Source: Candidatus Zixiibacteriota bacterium (lineage in GTDB: Bacteria > Blakebacterota > Blakebacteria > Blakebacterales > Blakebacteraceae). From it: a stretch of DNA of 5,540 nt. A program made the translations under genes and the position numbers. The notes under the pieces were generated by a model. It made no database searches. It worked only from the letters and a program-made list of their open reading frames with translations, and was not told the DNA's origin. The stretch spans positions 1 to 5,540 of the forward strand of contig JAUVWC010000106.1 in NCBI GenBank assembly GCA_030604325.1, given 5' to 3'. This document shows positions 1 through 5,540 of the stretch, in pieces (the stretch's first letter is position 1; each line of letters starts with the position of its first letter).

Positions 1-1038
1 CCCACCACCGCCACCGAATATCCCGGCTCCCTCCAGAAAGAAGTCCCTCTTCTCGGGGAAGAAGAGGCTGAAGCGGGTCAGGTTTATCCTCTCCTGGTCG
101 GCTTCAACCTGAGCGAAGTCGGTATTAAGGGTGAGATCCACCGTCAGGTTGGGGAAGGGAACATACTTGATGTCGAGGCCACCGTCGATGACGCTGTCGG
201 TCGTGATCGCCGGCTCACCGGGATCGGGCTCGAGATCGCGGGCGCGGGCGGTGCCTCCCATCACGTACGGTTTCACCTGGAGGTTGGTGCCCTGGTCGAG
301 CCCGGAGAGCCCCTCGAGCGTGCCGGCGTTGGAGAGACGGTGGAGTCCGAACCATCCCAGATCACGGGAAGTCGGAACCCAGTACACCTCCTCGTTATTC
401 TTCATGATCGTGCGCCTGAAGTTGATACCCCACCACTGCTCACCACCGGTCGATACGAAGCGCAACTGGCTCAGCGGGATAGCAATCTCGGCTGTCCAGC
501 CTTCCTCGTCCACGGATGTCGCCGCGTCCCAGACGACATTAAAGTCGCTGTTGACGCTGCGCCCCTCATCGGTGATGAAAGCGTCGAAGCGTGCTCCGGC
601 CGGGTTGATGTTGAAGATGAATGCGTTCCGCCGGTCGAGGAAGGTGTCCAGAACGAAGGCGAAATGATCATCATCGTGCAGGCGGCCGTCACGGCGTAGC
701 TGGGTCACGACCAGCTTCTCCGGCTGGGAATCGAACATCCGGGCGCCGACGTACAGGGTCTGACGGGTGTAGAGGATTCTGACTTCGGTACGTTCGGTGG
801 CCGGGGCACCTTCCATCGGCTCACGCTGCGTGAACCCCGTCGCCGGTTGGGCCTGCAGCCACACCGGTTCATCGAGTCGGCCGTCCAGAGCGGGAGCCCG
901 CTCTACGAATCGGGCGCTGATCGTGTAATCGGCAGGATCGTATTCGCTTACCCCCTGCTGTGCAAATGCGGCTCGAAGCGGAAGAGCTGTCAGAACCAGA
1001 ACAGTCAAACAGGCCGCCACCCTTAGCGTGTGCCGCAC
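1..1038 (-). CDS. Exported DUF5916 protein with N-terminal CBM9-like domain (partial, C-terminus beyond left edge)
   Basis: The frame is open from a GTG at 1038 to the window edge (346 codons). I chose the GTG because a textbook signal peptide follows it: a basic start (MRHTLR), a hydrophobic core, and a likely cleavage after AAFA at residue 26, before QQGVSEYD. The frame extends upstream to a TGA at about 1170 without any ATG, and the GTG has no clear Shine-Dalgarno. Residues about 45-225 look like the CBM9-type beta-sandwich that opens DUF5916 proteins, including LDGRLDEPVW near 51-60 and WTAEIAIPLSQLRF near 181-194. The conserved DUF5916 core follows, with GLDIKYVPFPNLTVDLTLNT at 287-306 and FPEKRDFFLEGAGIF at 327-341, then a run of five glycines at the edge. 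From family knowledge, full members are about 700-900 residues with a C-terminal region thought to form a membrane beta-barrel, so perhaps half is missing here. The biochemical role is unknown; carbohydrate binding is only implied by the fold. Family assignment is firm, function is not. Confidence 0.88.
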   Translation of the reverse strand, partial: MRHTLRVAACLTVLVLTALPLRAAFAQQGVSEYDPADYTISARFVERAPALDGRLDEPVWLQAQPATGFTQREPMEGAPATERTEVRILYTRQTLYVGARMFDSQPEKLVVTQLRRDGRLHDDDHFAFVLDTFLDRRNAFIFNINPAGARFDAFITDEGRSVNSDFNVVWDAATSVDEEGWTAEIAIPLSQLRFVSTGGEQWWGINFRRTIMKNNEEVYWVPTSRDLGWFGLHRLSNAGTLEGLSGLDQGTNLQVKPYVMGGTARARDLEPDPGEPAITTDSVIDGGLDIKYVPFPNLTVDLTLNTDFAQVEADQERINLTRFSLFFPEKRDFFLEGAGIFGGGGG

Positions 1039-1177
1039 TGCTGGTATGGAAGCAGGGAACTGTATAGGAGAGCAGCTGCGCGAATCCAGTTTCAGTAACT
1101 CCGGCGAAGTTGATGTCAGTCGATCGCGAATAAGCGACCGGAACCTACGAATCCTCCCGAGTCCCAGTCAACGGGTT

Positions 1178-1206
1178 TTGATATTAGACAGCCAGCCTCC
1201 TACTAT
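1178..1206 (+). promoter_or_regulatory. Sigma70-type promoter of thiO, leaderless architecture
   Basis: A -35 box TTGATA (1178-1183) and a -10 box TACTAT (1201-1206) are separated by exactly 17 bp. The -10 box ends six bases before the thiO ATG at 1213, so the usual start point about seven bases downstream falls on or next to the A of the ATG. No Shine-Dalgarno is visible before that ATG, which agrees with a leaderless transcript. Both boxes match the consensus at four or five of six positions. The assignment is inferred from sequence only. Confidence 0.5.
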
Positions 1207-1212
1207 CCTTGT

Positions 1213-2346
1213 ATGCAAATGGTGGAAACTCAGACGGCCGTTGTTGGCGCCGGGATCATCGGCATGGCCACAGCGCTCGAACTGGCCCGCACGGGTCGGG
1301 TGGTACACGTCGTAGAACGCGCACCATCTCCCGGAGCCGAGGCCTCCGGAGCCGCTGCCGGCATGCTGGCCCCCCAGCATGAGGCGGACGGCCCCAGCCC
1401 TTTTCTGGAGCTCTGCCTGGAGGCGCGCGATCTCTGGCTCGAGGTGGCCCGAGACCTTCTCTCCACCACCGGGATCGATCCGGGCCACCACACTGACGGG
1501 CTGCTTCACCTGGCGCTGGATGCTTCCGAATGGGCGGCACTCCAACGGCGGTCGACCTGGCAATCGGGTGTTGGCCTCCCTGTGGAAGAGCTCCTACCCG
1601 CCGAGATCCGGCGGCGTTTCCCCGCGGTGACACAGGAGATTCCTGGAGCCCTGTTCTACCACGGCGATCACTACATTCACACCACCCACAGCCTCGAGGC
1701 CTACTACGCAGCCTGCCGAGCCGCCGACGTGCATTTCATCTTCGGAAGAGAAGTCACGGCGCTGCGGACTGAGCCCGACTCGGGGGCCGTGCGCGTAGCC
1801 GCCGTTCAGACCGACGGTCTGGAGATAGCGGCGGAGACGACCCTGCTGGCCGCCGGGGCCTGGACGGGGCAGATTACAGAATCGATCGGATACCGGCTAC
1901 CTGTCGAACCGGTCAGGGGGCAGGCGGTCCTGACTACAATGAAAGACGATCCTCCTGAATACATACTGAGTTGCACTGATGGGTACATAGTGCCCAGGGA
2001 AGGTGGGGAGATATTTATCGGCGCCACCTCGGAGCGGGTCGGTTTCGACCGAAGCACCACCGAAGAAGGAGTGCAGTCGGTGTGGAAGGCCGCCCAGTGG
2101 ATTCTCCCATCATTGAAGGAGTGCAGACCCAGCCAGAGCTGGGCCGGCCTGCGGCCTGGAAGTCCCGACGATCTTCCCATAATTGGCCCGGCACCCGGGG
2201 TGCGCGACCTGTGGCTAGCAACCGGCCACTATCGAAACGGTCTGCTGTTGGGCCCTCTGACCGGCCTGCTCCTCTGCCGGTGGATGACCACCGGCGAGCC
2301 GGGCCGTGATATGACTCCGTTTCTGCCAGACAGGTTTGTAGGTTAA
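1213..2346 (+). CDS. thiO: Glycine oxidase ThiO (FAD-dependent, thiamine thiazole synthesis)
   Basis: This DAO-family flavoenzyme oxidises glycine with O2 to dehydroglycine (iminoglycine) and H2O2. ThiG uses the imine to build the thiamine thiazole in aerobic bacteria. The 377 residues match the usual family length. The N-terminal FAD fold shows VVGAGIIG (residues 10-17, GxGxxG) and an acidic residue ending the second strand (E35). ASGAAAGMLAP (44-54) is the ThiO form of the flavin-contact segment. Further family motifs are DGYIVPREGGEIFIGATSE, then WAGLRPGSPDDLPIIGPAP, whose Arg lies in the region of the substrate-carboxylate Arg, and HYRNGLLLGPLTG near the C-terminus. No signal peptide is seen, so it is cytoplasmic. 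The ATG at 1213 is preferred over the one at 1219 because the upstream promoter would start transcription at the first. It converges on purC, and a ThiE/TenI-like gene lies about 1.2 kb away, which supports ThiO over another amino-acid oxidase. No thiS, thiG or thiF is in the window. Confidence 0.88.
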   Translation: MQMVETQTAVVGAGIIGMATALELARTGRVVHVVERAPSPGAEASGAAAGMLAPQHEADGPSPFLELCLEARDLWLEVARDLLSTTGIDPGHHTDGLLHLALDASEWAALQRRSTWQSGVGLPVEELLPAEIRRRFPAVTQEIPGALFYHGDHYIHTTHSLEAYYAACRAADVHFIFGREVTALRTEPDSGAVRVAAVQTDGLEIAAETTLLAAGAWTGQITESIGYRLPVEPVRGQAVLTTMKDDPPEYILSCTDGYIVPREGGEIFIGATSERVGFDRSTTEEGVQSVWKAAQWILPSLKECRPSQSWAGLRPGSPDDLPIIGPAPGVRDLWLATGHYRNGLLLGPLTGLLLCRWMTTGEPGRDMTPFLPDRFVG

Positions 2347-2378
2347 TATTATCCGGCATCTGCTCACTGGATGGCGAG

Positions 2379-2394
2379 ACCGGCGAATGCCGGT
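2379..2394. terminator. Hairpin in the convergent thiO/purC gap, possible bidirectional terminator
   Basis: ACCGGC (2379-2384) and GCCGGT (2389-2394) form a perfect GC-rich 6-bp stem around a GAAT loop. It sits about 30 bases after the thiO stop and about 50 bases after the purC stop on the other strand. No T-run follows on either strand, so it is not a standard intrinsic terminator. A competing pairing exists between CCGGCA (2353-2358) and TGCCGG (2388-2393). Its position between converging genes is the main argument for a terminator or RNA 3'-end role. The rest of the 96-bp gap shows nothing else. Confidence 0.3.
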
Positions 2395-2442
2395 ACGGCA
2401 ACTCCGGACAGCTACCGACGGATCTGCCGGGTGGAGGTCGGA

Positions 2443-3333
2443 TCAGTCGAGAGTATTTCCGGTGAGCCACTCGAAGATCTTCCGGTACCGCCGCGAGGTC
2501 TCCTCTACCACCTCGTCGGGCAACTCCGGTCCAGGATCGGTTTTGTCCCAGTCGAGCGTCTCCAGGTAGTTGCGGACGTACTGTTTGTCCAGGCTCTCCT
2601 GAGAGATGCCCGGCGTATAGCTTTCCTCGGGCCAGAACCGCGAGGAGTCGGGGGTGAGCAGCTCGTCGATCAGCAGGAGTTCCCCGTCTACAAGACCGAA
2701 CTCGAACTTCGTATCAGCGATGATGATTCCCTTTCGGGCCGCTTCCTCCGATCCCTTCAAATAAACCTCCAGCGAGATATCTCTGACCTTGTGGGCCAGC
2801 TCGGAACCAATGATAGATTTCGTCGTCTCGAACGAGATATTCTCGTCGTGCGTGCCGCGCTCCGCCTTAGTGGCGGGGGTGAAAACCGGCTCGGACAGCT
2901 TGTCGGACAGCCGAAGCCCCGGTGGTAGCTGTATGCCACTGATCGAGGATTCCTGCTGGTATTCCTTCCATCCCGATCCGACCAGGTATCCTCGCACAAC
3001 GCATTCCACCGGCAGCGGTTCGGCCCGCCGCACCAGCATGCTTCTGCCGGCCAGCTGCCCGGCGTAGGGCCGGGCCTGGTCCGGGTATTCACCGGGTGAG
3101 ACGGAGACCAGATGGTTGGCAACAATGGAGGATGTTTGTGAGAACCAGTAGGCCGAGATCTGTGTCAGCACCCGGCCCTTGTCTGGAATCGGAGTCGGCA
3201 AAACCACATCGAAGGCCGAAAGACGATCGGTAGCCACGATGAGCAGTTGGTCTCCGAAATCGTAGATGTCCCGGACCTTGCCCCGATCGGCCAGGGGAAT
3301 CCCCTCGAACTCAGTGGTGAAGATCGGTTCCAT
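2443..3333 (-). CDS. purC: Phosphoribosylaminoimidazole-succinocarboxamide synthase (SAICAR synthetase)
   Basis: It catalyses the ATP-dependent joining of CAIR and aspartate to give SAICAR, the eighth step of de novo purine synthesis, in the cytoplasm. At 296 residues it belongs to the longer, yeast ADE1-like form rather than the roughly 237-residue E. coli form. All hallmark segments are intact: GKVRDIYDFG (18-27, glycine-rich nucleotide region), ATDRLSAFD (34-42), RAEPLPVECVVRGYLVGSGW, FTPATKAERGTHDENISFE (PurC signature), KGIIIADTKFEFG and DELLTPDSSRFWPEESY. The ATG at 3333 follows a strong Shine-Dalgarno. The gene converges with thiO and lies downstream of the ThiE-like gene on the same strand. 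The 163-bp gap with its own -10 box suggests independent transcription. PurC acts shortly after AIR, the precursor shared with the thiamine pyrimidine, which may explain its neighbours. The gene looks fully functional. Confidence 0.97.
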   Translation of the reverse strand: MEPIFTTEFEGIPLADRGKVRDIYDFGDQLLIVATDRLSAFDVVLPTPIPDKGRVLTQISAYWFSQTSSIVANHLVSVSPGEYPDQARPYAGQLAGRSMLVRRAEPLPVECVVRGYLVGSGWKEYQQESSISGIQLPPGLRLSDKLSEPVFTPATKAERGTHDENISFETTKSIIGSELAHKVRDISLEVYLKGSEEAARKGIIIADTKFEFGLVDGELLLIDELLTPDSSRFWPEESYTPGISQESLDKQYVRNYLETLDWDKTDPGPELPDEVVEETSRRYRKIFEWLTGNTLD

Positions 3334-3336
3334 ACA

Positions 3337-3344
3337 TCCTCCTT
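3337..3344 (-). promoter_or_regulatory. Strong Shine-Dalgarno of purC
   Basis: On the minus strand AAGGAGGA lies three bases before the ATG at 3333 (four bases from GGAGG). It is an almost perfect anti-16S match with slightly short spacing. It fixes the purC start and shows that this organism uses Shine-Dalgarno signals, so their absence before thiO is informative. Confidence 0.75.
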
Positions 3345-3401
3345 TTCTTCCGCGTCTCCCATTGATAGTTGACCGGTGCCTAAGATAAACCCTTTAACGG
3401 A

Positions 3402-3407
3402 ATTATA
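3402..3407 (-). promoter_or_regulatory. Candidate -10 box of the purC promoter
   Basis: The minus strand reads TATAAT, a perfect -10 consensus, in the gap upstream of purC. Transcription would begin near 3395 and give a leader of about 60 bases. At a 16-18 bp spacing upstream I find no good TTGACA-like -35 box, so the promoter would need an activator or an extended contact, or the match is chance in an AT-richer stretch. Confidence 0.3.
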
Positions 3408-3437
3408 TCCAGCTTCTGCTTCGAAATGGATATCGAG

Positions 3438-3473
3438 CCGTCTTCCGGTTCGGAAACTCCCGGTGGCAGACGG
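3438..3473. repeat. Nested inverted repeats between the ThiE-like gene and purC
   Basis: CCGTCT (3438-3443) pairs with AGACGG (3468-3473). Inside, TTCCG (3443-3447) and CGGAA (3451-3455) form a tight stem around GTT. The structure starts about 25 bases after the ThiE-like stop codon on the minus strand and lies upstream of the purC -10 box. It could end the upstream transcript or bind a regulator of purC. No U-run follows on the minus strand, so intrinsic termination is not supported. Apart from this and the TATAAT box, the 163-bp gap shows nothing recognisable. Confidence 0.3.
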
Positions 3474-3496
3474 TGTGTTTCCCCAGCGTGGATGTG

Positions 3497-4141
3497 TTAA
3501 TCAGATATTCGAGATGGATTAGATCCGGCGGCTTCGACGCAGCGGCGAGCGACGGCGCCGGGATCGTCGGCCTCGAAAACGGCGCGCGTTATGGCCACCC
3601 CCGCAGCGCCCGCCTCCAGAACCTCCGGTATATTCTCCGGCGTGATCCCTCCCACGGCCAGAACCGGCACCCACCTGTCGGCACATACTACCTGAAGTGC
3701 TTTCACACCCAGTGGTGGCCCGAATTCATCGGCATCGGGTGTTGAGTAGACAGGACCGAACAGAGCATAATCGGCCGTACCCGCCGAAGCGCGGGCCACA
3801 TCCGCCCTGTCATGTACAAGAACCCCGATCAGGAAGTCTTCCCGGGCAAGCCGCCTGGCCAGCTCTCGCGCTGCCTCCGGATGGAGCGCCTCATCATCAA
3901 GGTGCACCCCGTGGGCACCCGTACCCAGGGCAATGTCCAGCCGGTCGTTTACTAGTACCCGCGCCCCGTATCCTTCGGCCAAAGAGAGAATCTCCACCAC
4001 AAAACCGAGCAGTTGACGGGCCACCCAGGCTTTTTCACACACCTGGACCGCTTCAATCCCGGCCTCCAGGGCCAGGTGCACTACATCCAGGGTGCGTTCA
4101 CGCCCGTAACGCCGGGCGTCGGTGATCAGAATCGTTCGCAA
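3497..4141 (-). CDS. ThiE/TenI-superfamily protein with altered active site (thiamine-phosphate synthase-like)
   Basis: This TIM-barrel protein (214 residues from the TTG at 4141, 218 from a CTG at 4153) resembles ThiE, which couples HMP-pyrophosphate to thiazole phosphate to make thiamine phosphate. Retained family features are LITD (5-8), Q33 and K37 of the Q-x-R-E-K segment, VNDRLDIAL (64-72), HGVHLD (77-82), ADYALFGPVYSTP (123-135) and the phosphate-binding loop VGGITPENIPEVLEAGAAGVA (163-183). Compared from memory with B. subtilis ThiE (crystal numbering), R59 is replaced by C35, the second Mg ligand D112 by A85, S130 by L108 and K159 by A137; D93 is kept as D66. The TenI tautomerase histidine (H122 in B. 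subtilis TenI, FGHVFE) is also absent: P130 is there, as in ThiE. It may be a divergent ThiE, a TenI-like paralogue or a protein with another role, so I give no gene symbol. It lies upstream of purC and near thiO, which supports a thiamine link. Confidence 0.8.
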   Translation of the reverse strand: MRTILITDARRYGRERTLDVVHLALEAGIEAVQVCEKAWVARQLLGFVVEILSLAEGYGARVLVNDRLDIALGTGAHGVHLDDEALHPEAARELARRLAREDFLIGVLVHDRADVARASAGTADYALFGPVYSTPDADEFGPPLGVKALQVVCADRWVPVLAVGGITPENIPEVLEAGAAGVAITRAVFEADDPGAVARRCVEAAGSNPSRISD

Positions 4142-4161
4142 GGGTGACTTCAGTCCAGTAT

Positions 4162-4167
4162 CTCCTT
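4162..4167 (-). promoter_or_regulatory. Shine-Dalgarno of the ThiE-like gene, favouring a CTG start at 4153
   Basis: AAGGAG on the minus strand lies eight bases before an in-frame CTG (4151-4153) but twenty bases before the TTG at 4141. No ATG or GTG lies in frame between this site and LITD, and an in-frame TAG just upstream closes the frame. The ideal spacing favours CTG as the real start, adding the residues MKSP before the TTG-encoded Leu. The TTG remains possible because CTG starts are rare. Confidence 0.5.
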
Positions 4168-4224
4168 TATCCTAACAGACGCGTGAAAAGTCGGGGAACT
4201 CATCAACCGGGGTGGACAAGCTGA

Positions 4225-4256
4225 GTACACCGTTCCGCAATTACGGAGCGGTGCAC
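4225..4256. terminator. Imperfect hairpin at the 3' end of the DUF4097-like gene
   Basis: CACCGTTCCG (4228-4237) pairs with CGGAGCGGTG (4244-4253) around the loop CAATTA, with one G-U pair when read as plus-strand RNA. The stem extends outward by GT/AC after one mismatch. It begins at the last base of the minus-strand stop codon (TAG at 4256-4258), an expected place for the end of that transcript. No U-run follows on the minus strand, so it may be an RNA 3'-end stabiliser or a weak terminator separating this gene from the ThiE-like gene. Confidence 0.4.
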
Positions 4257-5212
4257 TAAGGCACCGTTATCAGAGTGATGTCACCGGAGAACGCAGTCAG
4301 TTCTACCGACGCATCCGGTTGCCGGTATATGCCCATCAAGGAGCGCCGGCTGGTCCGGGCACCGGTTAGGATCAGCTCCAGTGGAACCGAAATGCTTCCT
4401 GAAACCGTACTCAGTCTGACCCGGAATCCGCCCTCATCCCTGGCGATAAAATCGATGTTGCCCGAATGGCTGGTAAGCTGATAACGGCCCCCGCTCTTGA
4501 CCGCTCCGTCACAATGGATGTTGCCGCCCGTATTGTTGGCCCACACTTCCACCAGGTCGCCACCGCTGATAGTGATGTCACCGGATATACAGGTGGCCCT
4601 GATGTGCTCATCAACATCGGTCAGTACGATATTGCCGGAGACGGTGTTTGCATCCGCTCCTCCGCCCACTTCGACAATCGTGATATCACCTCTCATCGAG
4701 CCGGCGACCACACTGCCTCCGACGTCGCGGGTGGTTATATGGCCGTTGACGGTCTCCAGGTTGGCGTTCCCCTTCATCCCGGATATATGGATGTTGCCGG
4801 ATGTAGTCCGCAGGCTCACCGTGACATCACCGGGAACTTCCACGGTAAAGGTCACACCCAGCTGGGTAAGGTCGGAACCGCCCGTACGCTGTATTTCCTC
4901 GGCCGACGGATGCCTGGTTCTCACCTCCACTGTATCCCCGTGCGCGTCCACTTCGATGGCCAGGGACTCGAGCAGGGCGGCCGCTGCCGCGGCCGGATAA
5001 TTCTGTACCTGTTTTACCGCCCTTATGCGCACGACCCGGCCGGAAGTACCGGTAACGGTGATGTCCCCCGACACATTGACGAGCTGTAACAACCCGTCTG
5101 CAGCAAGTTCCAGGCGATGTTGGAAAGTGCTCGTGTATAGCTGCTGGGCGTGGGAAGGAGAGACCCCCAAAAACAGCCCGGCAGCCAGAACCACCGCTGG
5201 GCATGCACGCAT
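4256..5212 (-). CDS. Exported DUF4097-like beta-strand-repeat protein
   Basis: The protein has 318 residues from the ATG at 5212. A signal peptide covers residues 1-22 (RACPAVVLAAGLFLG core, SHA before QQ). I prefer this start over the ATG at 5242, which would add ten residues with three acidic ones before the core; neither has a strong Shine-Dalgarno. The mature part is mostly short strands, each introduced by Ser/Thr-x-Gly-Asp/Asn-Ile-like turns: SGDI, SGNI, NGHI, RGDI, SGNI, SGDI, GGNI, SGNI, SGSI and a final SGDI just before the stop, mostly about 18-22 residues apart. This is the pattern of DUF4097 or adhesin-like beta-helix proteins; it suggests a right-handed beta-solenoid in the periplasm or on the surface. 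No membrane anchor, lipobox or catalytic motif is seen. It lies 62 bp downstream of a second repeat protein on the same strand, probably one operon. Function unknown; family call good. Confidence 0.8.
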   Translation of the reverse strand: MRACPAVVLAAGLFLGVSPSHAQQLYTSTFQHRLELAADGLLQLVNVSGDITVTGTSGRVVRIRAVKQVQNYPAAAAAALLESLAIEVDAHGDTVEVRTRHPSAEEIQRTGGSDLTQLGVTFTVEVPGDVTVSLRTTSGNIHISGMKGNANLETVNGHITTRDVGGSVVAGSMRGDITIVEVGGGADANTVSGNIVLTDVDEHIRATCISGDITISGGDLVEVWANNTGGNIHCDGAVKSGGRYQLTSHSGNIDFIARDEGGFRVRLSTVSGSISVPLELILTGARTSRRSLMGIYRQPDASVELTAFSGDITLITVP

Positions 5213-5274
5213 GAGTTTATGCTCGAGGTCTATCCACAGCATCGAAGAGCGCCAGAGATCTTAAACTCAACAGA

Positions 5275-5540
5275 CTAACTACGGTAAATTCTGACGCTTC
5301 CCGACCCGGTGTCAATGTAAATACGTCCGTTCCCGTCTCCGATCTGGCCCCGCACGTAGGTGCGGCCCCTCTTGGCATAGTTGATCGGGACGTCGACAGT
5401 GATTCTGCCACTGCCGACATCGATCTCGAGATCCGCCCCGAGGCTGGAGGGTATCCGAACGGTAACCCCACCTGATCCGGTGTCGATCTCTAGACTCCGT
5501 ACATCGCTGATCAGGTCCAGCTCCACTGATCCGCTGCTCG
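5275..5540 (-). CDS. C-terminal part of a second DUF4097-like beta-strand-repeat protein (partial, N-terminus beyond right edge)
   Basis: The frame is open from the right edge to a TAG at 5275-5277, giving about 88 residues. The GTG at 5526 is an internal Val and not a start, because the repeat pattern continues upstream of it (SSGSVELDL). Strands follow Gly-Ser-Gly turns: SGSVELDL, TGSGGVTVRIP, VGSGRITVDVP, DGNGRIYIDT and TGSGSVRIYRS, the first three 21 residues apart. The Gly-Ser-Gly style differs from the SGDI/SGNI style of the downstream neighbour, so this is a related but distinct protein and not a recent duplicate. In DUF4097 families this C-terminal pattern is typical. Such genes often sit near ECF sigma or anti-sigma genes, which would lie outside this window if present. 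Localisation cannot be judged without the N-terminus. Confidence 0.75.
   Translation of the reverse strand, partial: SSGSVELDLISDVRSLEIDTGSGGVTVRIPSSLGADLEIDVGSGRITVDVPINYAKRGRTYVRGQIGDGNGRIYIDTGSGSVRIYRS

Noticed and set aside
131..699. Long plus-strand open frames (178 and 119 residues) at the left end
   Set aside because: They lie antisense to the DUF5916 gene, whose minus-strand translation shows a signal peptide and unmistakable family motifs. The plus frames give low-complexity sequence with no recognisable motifs.
1142..1171. Possible minus-strand promoter for the DUF5916 gene: TTGACT at 1166-1171 and TAGGTT at 1142-1147, 18 bp apart
   Set aside because: The -35 box is good, but the -10 box matches only at three positions and would leave a leader of about 100 bases with no ribosome site. 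Too weak to list as a feature.
3334..3496. TPP (THI-box) riboswitch near the thiamine genes
   Set aside because: I looked for the conserved CTGAGA and the downstream thi-box core in this gap, in 1039-1212 and in 4142-4255 on the relevant strands. No convincing match to both elements was present.
4274..4585. Repeated gtgatgtcaccgg-like words suggesting a CRISPR or intergenic repeat array
   Set aside because: The words encode the Ser-Gly-Asp-Ile turns in frame, their spacing follows the protein repeat, and intervening sequence is coding. They are codon-level echoes of a protein repeat.
4466..5089. A 207-residue plus-strand open frame across the DUF4097-like gene
   Set aside because: It is the antisense shadow of a repetitive GC-rich gene; the repeated turn codons keep the opposite strand open. 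No family pattern or start signal supports it.
5275..5526. Reading the right-end frame as a complete 83-residue small protein starting at GTG 5526
   Set aside because: The frame continues to the window edge with the same repeat pattern (SSGSVELDL), and no Shine-Dalgarno precedes the GTG, so it is the end of a longer gene.

Overview
This is chromosomal sequence from a GC-rich bacterium with a Gram-negative-type envelope. Two complete or nearly complete genes (at the left end and near the right end) begin with Sec signal peptides. The left one is a DUF5916 protein with a CBM9-like N-terminal domain, a family I know mainly from Gemmatimonadota, Bacteroidota, Acidobacteriota and related uncultured lineages. 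The phylum is therefore an inference (Gemmatimonadota-like is my best guess, low confidence). I see no phage, transposon, CRISPR, tRNA or rRNA sequence.

Layout from left to right: (1) 1-1038, minus strand, the N-terminal 346 residues of an exported DUF5916 protein that runs off the left edge. (2) A 174-bp divergent intergenic region with a good sigma70-type promoter placed so that the thiO mRNA would start at or next to its ATG. (3) 1213-2346, plus strand, thiO (glycine oxidase). (4) A 96-bp convergent gap with a perfect 6-bp-stem hairpin. (5) 2443-3333, minus strand, purC (SAICAR synthetase, long eukaryote-like form) with a strong Shine-Dalgarno. (6) A 163-bp gap with a TATAAT box and nested inverted repeats. 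(7) 3497-4141 or -4153, minus strand, a ThiE/TenI-superfamily protein that seems to have lost several ThiE active-site residues and may start at CTG. (8) A gap of about 100 bp with an imperfect hairpin. (9) 4256-5212, minus strand, an exported DUF4097-like protein made of Ser-Gly-Asp/Asn-Ile beta-strand repeats. (10) 5275-5540, minus strand, the C-terminal end of a second, different DUF4097-like repeat protein that runs off the right edge.

How the genes fit together: ThiO makes dehydroglycine for the thiamine thiazole, and the ThiE/TenI-like protein belongs to the coupling or tautomerase branch of the same pathway. PurC lies on the purine pathway just after aminoimidazole ribotide (AIR), which is also the substrate for the thiamine pyrimidine. 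The central block thus sits around the purine/thiamine branch point. It is flanked on both sides by envelope or secreted proteins of poorly known function. No complete new defence or mobile system is visible. The most unusual points are the altered active site of the ThiE-like protein, its probable non-standard start codon, the apparently leaderless thiO promoter and the tandem pair of beta-strand-repeat proteins.
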